Positions 1 to 6,131 of a stretch of DNA of 8,170 nt are shown in pieces. The stretch covers positions 1-8,170 of the forward strand of contig JAEDOA010000066.1 in assembly GCA_016302195.1 (NCBI GenBank). The letters are read 5' to 3'. A program made the position numbers and the translations under genes. The notes under the pieces are model-generated. The model ran no database searches. It was given only the letters and a program-made list of their open reading frames with translations, and had not been told where the DNA came from. How positions within the stretch are numbered: position 1 is the stretch's first letter; the number at the start of each line of letters is the position of its first letter. The stretch is from Erysipelotrichaceae bacterium. Lineage in GTDB: Bacteria > Bacillota_I > Bacilli_A > Erysipelotrichales > Erysipelotrichaceae.

Positions 1-1676
1 CTCATTGGACATTTAGCATTTGCATTTTTAGGGAAAGCAATAACATCTCTTAACGAATCAGAATTAGTCAAAATCATTGCTACTCTATCTAAGCCTAAAG
101 CTAAACCGCCATGTGGAGGTGTACCATATTTCAAAGCATCGATAAAGAAACCAAAACGATTTGATATTTCTTCCTTAGATAAACTTAAGATTTCAAACAT
201 CTTTTCCTGCATATCGCAATCATAAATTCTTAAGCTTCCGCCTCCTAATTCGTATCCATTTAATACTATATCGTAGGCATAGCTTCTAACTGACAACGGA
301 TCACTCTCCAATAATGGCAAATCCTCATCATTTGGTCTGGTAAATGGATGATGAACTGAGTAATATCTTTGATCTTCTTCAGAGTATTCTAGTAATGGGA
401 AATCAACAATCCACAAGAAATCAAATGTGCTTGGATCATATAAATGAAGTTTCTTGCCTAAATAACTTCTAACAGCACCTAAAGCAGTAGACGCTTTAAT
501 CCAGTTGCCTGAAGTGATTAAAACCATCTGATTATTTGTCAAATTTAGCCTTTCAACTAGCTGTTGCTTTTCTATTTCACTAAAGAATTTTACCGCACTT
601 CCCTGTAATTGATTGTCGATATACTTCAATACCACAAGTCCTGAAGCGCCATTTTTCTTAGCTAAATCAGTTAAAGCATCAGTATCCTTACGTGAATAAT
701 CATGGGCATTATCAACTACCATTGCTTTAATTGTACCCTTTGGCTCAAGTCCAGTAGCAAATGCTTTAAACTCACTATTAGCAAAGATGTCCTTTACTTC
801 TACAAACTTTAGTCCAAATCTAGTATCTGGCTTATCAGAGCCATAAGTGTTAATAGCATCCTTATAAGTAAATCTTCTAAATGGAGTTTCTATATCAATG
901 CCTTTAACATCTTTCATGATTTTTTTAAGTAATCCTTCAGTCATAGTTAAAATTTCATTTTGCGACATAAAGCTTACTTCGATATCCAACTGAGTAAAAT
1001 CAAGTTGTCTGTCAGCTCTTAAGTCTTCATCTCTAAAACATCTAGCTACCTGATAGTATCTTTCAAAACCGGCAACCATTAACAGCTGCTTGAATTGCTG
1101 TGGTGATTGAGGCAAGGCATAGAAACAACCAGGATGTACTCTTGAAGGAACTAAATAGTCTCTTGCCCCCTCTGGCGTACTTTTAGCTAATACAGGAGTT
1201 TCGACTTCGATAAAACCGTTGTCATCTAAATATTGATGCATAGCTTTAACAATTTTAGCTCTTGTAAATAATTTCTGTTGAAGAACAGGTCTTCTCAAAT
1301 CTAGATAACGATATTTCAATCTTGTATCCTCTAGAGCATCAGTTTCATCAGCGATAATAAATGGAGTTTGGGCTGCAGTATTGATTATCTCAATCTTTTC
1401 GGCCTTAACCTCTATTTCCCCAGTAGGCAAATTAGCGTTTTTACTAGTTCTTTCAATTACAGTTCCCTCGACATTTAATATATACTCATTTCTTACTGAC
1501 TTTACAGAATCTGTTAATGTTTCATCAACTAAAATCTGAGTAATTCCCGTTCTATCTCTTAAATCGATAAAAACTAAGCTGCCTAGGTTTCTTCTTTTAG
1601 CTACCCATCCGATTAATGAGACTTTTTTTCCAACATCTGAAATTCTTAATTCACCATTTACATGTGTTCTATTCAT
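1..1676 (-). CDS. aspS: Aspartyl-tRNA synthetase (AspRS), C-terminus cut by window edge
   Basis: AspRS attaches aspartate to tRNAAsp in the cytoplasm using ATP. About 558 codons are present. The frame is open to the left edge, and bacterial AspRS is usually about 590 residues, so roughly 30 residues are missing. From the N-terminus there is an anticodon-binding OB fold (LGSLVFIDLRDR, residues 31-42), then the class II core with the flipping loop QSPQQFK (190-196), motif 2 FRDED (214-218) followed by LRADRQLDFTQLD, and motif 3 GLDR (528-531) followed by FPK. The spacing between motifs 2 and 3 leaves room for the bacterial GAD insertion. Leu31 in the OB fold matches tRNAAsp-specific enzymes rather than the His of many non-discriminating ones (inference). 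The start is ATG 1676, 9 nt after AGGAG (1690-1686), which lies inside the end of hisS. The gap to hisS is 4 nt, so the two genes are probably co-transcribed and translationally coupled. Confidence 0.97.
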   Translation of the reverse strand, partial: MNRTHVNGELRISDVGKKVSLIGWVAKRRNLGSLVFIDLRDRTGITQILVDETLTDSVKSVRNEYILNVEGTVIERTSKNANLPTGEIEVKAEKIEIINTAAQTPFIIADETDALEDTRLKYRYLDLRRPVLQQKLFTRAKIVKAMHQYLDDNGFIEVETPVLAKSTPEGARDYLVPSRVHPGCFYALPQSPQQFKQLLMVAGFERYYQVARCFRDEDLRADRQLDFTQLDIEVSFMSQNEILTMTEGLLKKIMKDVKGIDIETPFRRFTYKDAINTYGSDKPDTRFGLKFVEVKDIFANSEFKAFATGLEPKGTIKAMVVDNAHDYSRKDTDALTDLAKKNGASGLVVLKYIDNQLQGSAVKFFSEIEKQQLVERLNLTNNQMVLITSGNWIKASTALGAVRSYLGKKLHLYDPSTFDFLWIVDFPLLEYSEEDQRYYSVHHPFTRPNDEDLPLLESDPLSVRSYAYDIVLNGYELGGGSLRIYDCDMQEKMFEILSLSKEEISNRFGFFIDALKYGTPPHGGLALGLDRVAMILTNSDSLRDVIAFPKNANAKCPM

Positions 1677-1680
1677 AATT

Positions 1681-2955
1681 TTATTCTCCTAATATTTCCT
1701 TAACTTTGTTTACAACTTCGTCAAAATTAACGTTAAACTGCTCTTTATTTTCTGTATCCTTAATAACAGCAGTTTTGTTTGTTTTTTCATCTTCTCCAAC
1801 AATAACTATTACTCTACTTTGCAATCTATCACTGCTTTTAAACTGAGCTTTTAATGATCTAGCTGACAAATCAAGTGCAGTAACTATCTTATTATCCCTT
1901 AATCTTTCAGCAATCTTTAATGAATAATCATTAACATCGCCAAGGGAAATAATATAAACATCGCTGGTTCTTTTTACTGGACAAATTCCATTTTGTTCCA
2001 CAGATAGATTGATTAATCTTTCAATACCCATACCAAATCCAACACCAGCATAGTCTGGTCCATTAAAACTATTTACAAGACCATCATATTGGCCTCCTCC
2101 AAATAGTGTTGCCTGCTGACCTTCATCGTCAACTGGTACTGCTTCAAAAACTGTATTGGTATAATAATCCAGTCCTCTAACAAGATTATCTTCTACCTTA
2201 AATGGAATATTCAATTGTTCTAATCCATTTAGGACATCTTGAAAATATTTTTTTGAAGTGTCAGTTAAATAATCCTTGCATTTAGGGGCATTAATGAAAA
2301 AATCTTTATCCTTATCGACCTTACAATCTAGTATGCGAAGAGGATTTTGCTGGTAACGTCTTTTACAATCATCACATAAGCATTGCAAATATGGATTAAA
2401 ATAATCCTTAAGTGCCTTGCGATAGTTGTCTCTGCTCTGTTTATCACCAAGAGAATTAACCAATACCACTACATTATTAATACCCATTAGTTTTGTTATT
2501 CGATATCCTAATGCAATGCATTCAACATCTAGCATGGCATTTCTTAACCCTATGGCTTCAATACCAAATTGGTGAAATTGACGATATCTTCCCTTTTGTG
2601 GTCTATCATATCTAAACATTGGCTCAATATAGAAAAGCTTCACAGGAAGATCGGTATTACCATACATCTTATGTTCAACAAAGCTTCTGATAATTCCCTT
2701 TGTTCCTTCAGGCCTTAAGGTTAAATCCCTTTGCCCATTGTCTTTAAAGGAGTACATTTCTTTGTTAACCATATCAGATGAATCATTCTCTGCCTTAAAT
2801 ACTTCTGTATGCTCAAAAACTGGAGTTCTTATTTCACTGTAGCCATATAAGCGACATTGATCGCGAATAATTTGTTCAGCCTGTTGCCATAAGCTCATAT
2901 CATCGCCGTAAATATCCTGGGTTCCTCTTGGTAATTGATACTTAATTTCTGCCAT
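1681..2955 (-). CDS. hisS: Histidyl-tRNA synthetase (HisRS)
   Basis: HisRS charges tRNAHis with histidine as a homodimeric class II enzyme. The product is 424 aa, normal for bacterial HisRS. Visible elements are the N-terminal LPRGTQDIYG (8-17), LTLRPEGT (78-85), motif 2 with MFRYDRPQKGRYRQFHQFG (113-131), the histidine-specific HisA signature VRGLDYYTNTVFE (259-271), the glycine-rich GFGMGIERL motif 3 (306-314), and a C-terminal anticodon-binding domain (about 330-424). A cysteine cluster (C192, C194, C197, C211, C226) lies in the insertion before HisA. The start is ATG 2955, preceded by AGAAAGGA with about 7 nt spacing. The frame stays open upstream to a GTG at 3024, but that stretch is the T-box motif and terminator, so the longer version is rejected. 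The gene is the first of a hisS-aspS operon under T-box control. Confidence 0.97.
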   Translation of the reverse strand: MAEIKYQLPRGTQDIYGDDMSLWQQAEQIIRDQCRLYGYSEIRTPVFEHTEVFKAENDSSDMVNKEMYSFKDNGQRDLTLRPEGTKGIIRSFVEHKMYGNTDLPVKLFYIEPMFRYDRPQKGRYRQFHQFGIEAIGLRNAMLDVECIALGYRITKLMGINNVVVLVNSLGDKQSRDNYRKALKDYFNPYLQCLCDDCKRRYQQNPLRILDCKVDKDKDFFINAPKCKDYLTDTSKKYFQDVLNGLEQLNIPFKVEDNLVRGLDYYTNTVFEAVPVDDEGQQATLFGGGQYDGLVNSFNGPDYAGVGFGMGIERLINLSVEQNGICPVKRTSDVYIISLGDVNDYSLKIAERLRDNKIVTALDLSARSLKAQFKSSDRLQSRVIVIVGEDEKTNKTAVIKDTENKEQFNVNFDEVVNKVKEILGE

Positions 2956-2970
2956 AATAAATCCTTTCTT

Positions 2971-3000
2971 AAAATAAAAAGCGTCCTTGAATAAGGACGC
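2971..3000 (-). terminator. T-box intrinsic terminator (attenuator) upstream of hisS
   Basis: On the minus strand GCGTCCTT (3000-2993) pairs perfectly with AAGGACGC (2988-2981) across the 4-nt loop ATTC, followed by the U-rich tract TTTTTATTTT (2980-2971). This is a textbook rho-independent terminator. It sits 16 nt before the hisS start codon, and its 5' arm is also the 3' arm of the T-box antiterminator, so the two folds exclude each other. Confidence 0.95.
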
Positions 3001-3028
3001 TTTGATAATCATGCGTGGTGCCACCCTA
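2992..3028 (-). promoter_or_regulatory. T-box motif and antiterminator
   Basis: The minus-strand T-box motif AGGGTGGCACCACG (3027-3014) differs from the family consensus AGGGTGGNACCGCG at one base. It can fold into the standard antiterminator. Helix A1 is TAGGG (3028-3024) with CCTTA (2996-2992), including one G-U pair. The 7-nt bulge is TGGCACC (3023-3017). Helix A2 is ACGC (3016-3013) with GCGT (3000-2997), closing a 12-nt loop. The bulge bases UGGC pair with the tRNA 3' end NCCA. C3020 demands G at position 73 of the tRNA, as in tRNAAsp; bacterial tRNAHis has C73. Confidence 0.9.
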
Positions 3029-3098
3029 ATTTGTTCTCATTAGAGTTAACGCCGTCCTACGTTTTTATCTACTTTTAGTTCAATAAAAATTCTCCAAA

Positions 3099-3105
3099 GT
3101 GTCAA
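3099..3105 (-). promoter_or_regulatory. T-box specifier loop with overlapping GAC (Asp) and CAC (His) codons
   Basis: The 3' strand of the Stem I internal loop reads TTGACAC, between the 8-bp helix above (3166-3159 with 3113-3106) and the AAAG/CTTT helix below. GAC occupies 3103-3101 and is followed by A. CAC occupies 3101-3099, but its last C can pair with G3170 and is followed by U. A purine after the specifier is usual, so GAC (tRNAAsp) fits better. CAC (tRNAHis) cannot be excluded by eye. Confidence 0.7.
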
Positions 3106-3190
3106 ATTTTAAGCTTTCATGAAAATTTCCACCAACCATTTTCTCTCTATCAATCCTTCTTAAAATCCTCTTTATCTTAGAATTTAATAT

Positions 3191-3219
3191 ATTTTAGCAT
3201 TGAAAAATTCAAAAATCAA
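3191..3219 (-). promoter_or_regulatory. Sigma-A-type promoter of the hisS-aspS leader
   Basis: On the minus strand the -35 box TTGATT (3219-3214) is separated by 17 bp from the -10 box TAAAAT (3196-3191). A TG (3199-3198) one base before the -10 makes it an extended -10 element. Transcription should start near 3184, just ahead of the first base of Stem I. The -35 lies only 7 bp past the relA stop, so this is the private promoter of the T-box unit. Confidence 0.75.
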
Positions 3220-3226
3220 TAGAATA

Positions 3227-5437
3227 CTATTTTATGATTCTCTTAACATCATTGACCGCATTTATTTTTTTCAAATTGGTTATTAATATCTGCAGCTGTT
3301 CTAAATCCTTAACCTTTACTTTTATTTCAACAAAAGCATTTACTTTATCAGGTAAGGATTCAGATTTGATTGCTGATAGAGACACTTTATATTGAGCTAG
3401 CATTGTGACAATATCATTAATCAGGTATGGATAATCAGTAGCATCGACTCTTAACCAGCATTCGTATTGACTTTCTACCTTACTTTCAAGCCATTTGACA
3501 TTGATTAATCTACTAGTTTCATTTGCGATATTTGGGCAGTCTCTTCTATGAACTTTAACACCCTGACCCTTAGTAATATAACCAACTATATCATCACCAT
3601 AAATTGGCATGCAGCAACCAGCAATATTGACCATAATATTTGATAAACCTTCTACCTCGACTTGACAATTTGTATAAGTCTTTTTGTTGGTTTTTTTAGC
3701 AGTCCTCTGTTGAAACATTTTGGTCAGAGAATCATTATCTGCCATTGAGGTTATCTTATTCTTTTGTAATTTTTCTATAATTTGAACAATTGTAACGCTT
3801 TTATTAGCCAAAGCATACATTAATTCATCATAGCTGTTTAAAGAAAGCTGTGAATAAATATTTTCCAGTCGGGATTTATCAAAATAATACTTTTCATCAA
3901 GTCCTCTTTTCTTGATTTCTTCTTGATAAATCTTTTCTCCTTTTTCTATCTGCTCAGATTTATTGTCATTTTCCCTTTTCAATAGAAATGCTCTAATTTT
4001 ATTTCTAGCTGTTGTTGTCTTAACTATTTTTAGCCAGTCTTCACTTGGTCCATTTGACTGTTTCGAAGTTTTAATTTGAACAACATCACCTGTTTTTAAT
4101 ACGGTATTCAAAGGAACTAAAACGCCATTAACAATTGCTCCAACAGCATTATTTCCAACCTCAGTATGAACCCTATAAGCGAAATCTAAAGGTGTTGAAC
4201 CATTTTGAAGCTCAATAATTCTTCCCTTTGGCGTCATAACATAAACATTTGCTTCGAAAATTTCTTTTTTAATCTGACTCATAAATTCAGTTGGATGAGC
4301 AAGCTTAGATTCATTCATCATGGAAATCATGTCATGATACCAACCGAGTTTATTCTCAATTTCCTTTTGTTCTGTCGCGTTATTATATTTACCCTCTTTA
4401 TAAGCCCAATGGGCTGCTACACCCATCTCAGCTATCATATTCATTTCTTCTGTTCTAATTTGGACCTCGAAAATATTCCCGTTTCCATCTAGAACTGATG
4501 TATGTAAGGATTGATACATATTGCTTTTAGGCATCGCGATATAATCCTTTAATCTGCCATTAATTGGTTTATAGCTATTGTGAATATAGCCTAATATCTC
4601 ATAACAATTCAATTCGGTTTTGGTAATAATCCTAATAGCATACAAATCGTAAATTTCATCAAAGGTCTTATTCTTGGTTTCCATCTTATGATAAATTGAA
4701 TAGATATGTTTGCTTCTGCCAAAAATACGGTATTCAATCTTTTTATCAGCAAGCATATGATCTATATTAATAATCATCTGTTCGACAATTGCTTCTCTTT
4801 CGCTCTTTTTTGCTTCTAAAAGATTGGCAATTTCATGATATTTTTCATTTTCAAGATACATGAAAGACAAGTCTTCTAGTTCGTTTTTTATTTCAGCCAA
4901 ACCTAATCTATGGGCGATTGGGGCATAAACCTGTAAGGTTTCTTGAGATATTTTCTTTTGTTTTTCAACTGGTTGATACATTAGGGTGCGCATATTATGT
5001 AATCTATCAACCAATTTAATAATAATAACTCTGACATCCTTGGCCATTGCGATGAAGATTTTTCTATGATTAGCAGCCTGATATTCTTTCTCATCTTTAA
5101 ATTTTAAACTACCAATTTTAGATACAGCATCTACTAAAGTAGCTATATCATGATCAAAAAGCGATTCAATTTCTTCAAATGGAACGCCACAATCTTCAAT
5201 AGTATCATGTAATAAACCGGCGCAAATTGTTTGCGGACCAGCTGTAAGGGTAGCTAAAATATAGCCCACGTTTAAAACGTGAACAAAATAAGGTTCACCA
5301 CTTTTTCTAAACTGACCTTCATGCTTCTCTTGAGCGAAATTATAGGCTCTAGTTATCATATCTAACGAAACAGGATCAGAAATATATTTTTTAACTTCTT
5401 TAAAAAATACATCCTTTGTAACCTCAACTCTTTTCAT
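3227..5437 (-). CDS. relA: Bifunctional (p)ppGpp synthetase/hydrolase, long Rel (RSH) protein
   Basis: Rel makes (p)ppGpp from ATP and GDP/GTP when uncharged tRNA sits on the ribosome, and also degrades it. The 736-aa product has the full long RSH layout. The HD hydrolase (about 25-180) carries H53, H77-D78 and D144 in VDRLHNMRTL. The synthetase (about 235-345) carries RLKDYIAMPK (295-304), MYQSLHT (307-313) and EVQIRT (324-329). TGS spans about 394-455. A helical region follows, then a zinc-finger/CC region with C608, C609, H630 and C634, and an ACT domain (about 660-736). RLKD is of the RxKD type found in bifunctional enzymes, not the acidic variant of synthetase-only RelA. The intact HD residues agree, so both activities are expected. 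The start is ATG 5437, 5 nt after AAGGGGGTG (5451-5443). It follows apt, with a hairpin between them, and ends in TAG with no clear terminator before the hisS promoter. Confidence 0.97.
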   Translation of the reverse strand: MKRVEVTKDVFFKEVKKYISDPVSLDMITRAYNFAQEKHEGQFRKSGEPYFVHVLNVGYILATLTAGPQTICAGLLHDTIEDCGVPFEEIESLFDHDIATLVDAVSKIGSLKFKDEKEYQAANHRKIFIAMAKDVRVIIIKLVDRLHNMRTLMYQPVEKQKKISQETLQVYAPIAHRLGLAEIKNELEDLSFMYLENEKYHEIANLLEAKKSEREAIVEQMIINIDHMLADKKIEYRIFGRSKHIYSIYHKMETKNKTFDEIYDLYAIRIITKTELNCYEILGYIHNSYKPINGRLKDYIAMPKSNMYQSLHTSVLDGNGNIFEVQIRTEEMNMIAEMGVAAHWAYKEGKYNNATEQKEIENKLGWYHDMISMMNESKLAHPTEFMSQIKKEIFEANVYVMTPKGRIIELQNGSTPLDFAYRVHTEVGNNAVGAIVNGVLVPLNTVLKTGDVVQIKTSKQSNGPSEDWLKIVKTTTARNKIRAFLLKRENDNKSEQIEKGEKIYQEEIKKRGLDEKYYFDKSRLENIYSQLSLNSYDELMYALANKSVTIVQIIEKLQKNKITSMADNDSLTKMFQQRTAKKTNKKTYTNCQVEVEGLSNIMVNIAGCCMPIYGDDIVGYITKGQGVKVHRRDCPNIANETSRLINVKWLESKVESQYECWLRVDATDYPYLINDIVTMLAQYKVSLSAIKSESLPDKVNAFVEIKVKVKDLEQLQILITNLKKINAVNDVKRIIK

Positions 5438-5442
5438 TAGCT

Positions 5443-5451
5443 CACCCCCTT
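5443..5451 (-). promoter_or_regulatory. Ribosome-binding site of relA
   Basis: AAGGGGGTG ends 5 nt before ATG 5437. It pairs well with the 3' end of 16S rRNA and fixes this ATG as the start. Confidence 0.8.
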
Positions 5452-5456
5452 GTTTT

Positions 5457-5481
5457 AGAAAAGAAGTGGAAAACCACTTCT
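5457..5481 (-). terminator. Hairpin between apt and relA, possible weak terminator
   Basis: A perfect 8-bp inverted repeat, AGAAGTGG (5462-5469) and CCACTTCT (5474-5481), flanks a 4-nt loop. Read on the minus strand it ends in CTTCT and continues with TTTCT (5461-5457). It lies 14 bp after the apt stop and just before the relA ribosome-binding site. The stem is half G+C and the U-tract is short and broken by C, so partial termination or an RNA-processing/stability role is as likely as full termination. No obvious relA promoter follows it, so some read-through would be needed unless relA starts from inside apt. Confidence 0.5.
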
Positions 5482-5495
5482 AATTATCAAATTAA

Positions 5496-6017
5496 TTATT
5501 CTCCTTCGAATTGAAGAATTGAGAATACTTCATATCCCTTTAGGGCTTCTCTTCCCTTTAAGTCAACTAGTTCAATCAGGAAAGCATCGCCAACAACAAT
5601 ACCGCCAAGCTGTTCTACCATTTTATTAACAGCATTAATAGTTCCACCAGTGGCTAACAAGTCATCTATAACTAATACTCTTTGGCCTGGTTTAATAGCA
5701 TCTTTATTCATTTCTAGACTATTAGTGCCATATTCTAAAGAATATTGATATGAAATTACTTCTCTTGGTAATTTATTTGGTTTTCTTGCTGGTACAAAAC
5801 CAACATTCAATTCAGTTGCTACTGGACAACCAAAAATAAACCCTCTAGATTCTGGTCCCACAATAACATCAACTTTCAAATCTTTTGCGATTTTAGCTAG
5901 CTTATTTGTTACTTCTTTAAATGCTGGACCATCCTGAATTAATGGAGTAACATCTCTAAACAAGACTCCTTTGATTGGATAATCTGGAATAGAAGCAATA
6001 TAATCATACAAATTCAT
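5496..6017 (-). CDS. apt: Adenine phosphoribosyltransferase
   Basis: This cytoplasmic purine-salvage enzyme converts adenine and PRPP to AMP and pyrophosphate. The 173-aa product has the usual APT length. Family features are the N-terminal IPDYPIKGVLFRDVTPL (10-26), GPESRGFIFG (54-63), the flexible hood ARKPNKLP (77-84), and the PRPP-binding signature VLVIDDLLATGGT (114-126) with its two acidic residues. ATG 6017 is preferred because AAAGGGTG (6033-6026) lies 8 nt ahead. An in-frame TTG two codons upstream (6023) would be only 2 nt from that site. The gene lies between recJ and relA as in many Bacilli, but here the divergent epimerase gene separates it from recJ, so it probably has its own promoter. 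Confidence 0.97.
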   Translation of the reverse strand: MNLYDYIASIPDYPIKGVLFRDVTPLIQDGPAFKEVTNKLAKIAKDLKVDVIVGPESRGFIFGCPVATELNVGFVPARKPNKLPREVISYQYSLEYGTNSLEMNKDAIKPGQRVLVIDDLLATGGTINAVNKMVEQLGGIVVGDAFLIELVDLKGREALKGYEVFSILQFEGE

Positions 6018-6025
6018 ATACAAAA

Positions 6026-6033
6026 CACCCTTT
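6026..6033 (-). promoter_or_regulatory. Ribosome-binding site of apt
   Basis: AAAGGGTG on the minus strand with 8-nt spacing selects ATG 6017 over the in-frame TTG at 6023. Confidence 0.75.
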
Positions 6034-6041
6034 CAAAAATA

Positions 6042-6106
6042 CTTATTTATAATACCACAACAACATTAAAAATGGAATAAAAGTCATTATAAGTGTAAAA
6101 TATAAT
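6042..6106. promoter_or_regulatory. Divergent apt / epimerase promoter region, candidate -10 boxes
   Basis: The 114-bp gap between the two divergent starts must hold promoters for both. On the plus strand (epimerase) there is a perfect TATAAT at 6101-6106 overlapping TAAAAT at 6096-6101. On the minus strand (apt) there is a perfect TATAAT at 6091-6086 and a second choice TATTAT at 6054-6049. No convincing -35 box is found at the right distance for any of them, so the exact promoters are uncertain. The opposing -10 boxes are only about 10 bp apart, so the two promoters may compete. Confidence 0.35.
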
Positions 6107-6114
6107 ATATAACT

Positions 6115-6122
6115 AGGGGGGG
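6115..6122 (+). promoter_or_regulatory. Ribosome-binding site of the epimerase gene with a 7-G run
   Basis: A followed by seven G lies 9 nt before ATG 6132. It serves as the Shine-Dalgarno site and is the longest G run in this A+T-rich window. Confidence 0.7.
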
Positions 6123-6131
6123 TTAAACCAT

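Larger units (their letters stand above)
2971..3184 (-). ncRNA. T-box riboswitch leader controlling hisS-aspS
   Basis: This cis-acting RNA binds a specific uncharged tRNA and then allows read-through into the synthetase genes. Order on the minus strand: the Stem I 5' arm; AGAGAG (3148-3143) as the AG bulge; a 6-bp stem GAAAAT/ATTTTC (3143-3138 with 3126-3121) closing the loop GGTTGGTGGAA (3137-3127), which resembles the classic T-box distal loop; the helix ATTTTAAG (3166-3159) with CTTAAAAT (3113-3106); the specifier region TTGACAC; and a lower helix AAAG (3173-3170) with CTTT (3099-3096). A central stretch (about 3095-3046) follows, with a small AACG/CGTT hairpin, and then the T-box motif, antiterminator and terminator. 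The placement of all parts in front of hisS makes the identification secure. The 5' end is estimated from the promoter. The tRNA specificity is discussed under findings. Confidence 0.95.

Noticed and set aside
2956..3024. N-terminal extension of HisRS starting at GTG 3024
   Set aside because: These 23 codons translate the T-box motif and terminator hairpin. ATG 2955 has a good Shine-Dalgarno and matches the usual HisRS N-terminus.
3199..3220. ATTGA...TCAAT repeat after relA as a terminator
   Set aside because: Only a 5-bp A-T-rich stem, and it overlaps a good promoter. The promoter is the better explanation.
4205..4492. 95-codon open frame on the plus strand
   Set aside because: It lies wholly inside relA in antisense, has no recognisable domain and no clear ribosome-binding site. 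It is a shadow of the conserved synthetase region.
6018..6023. TTG start giving apt two extra residues
   Set aside because: It would be only 2 nt from the AAAGGGTG site, whereas ATG 6017 has 8-nt spacing and matches the APT N-terminus.
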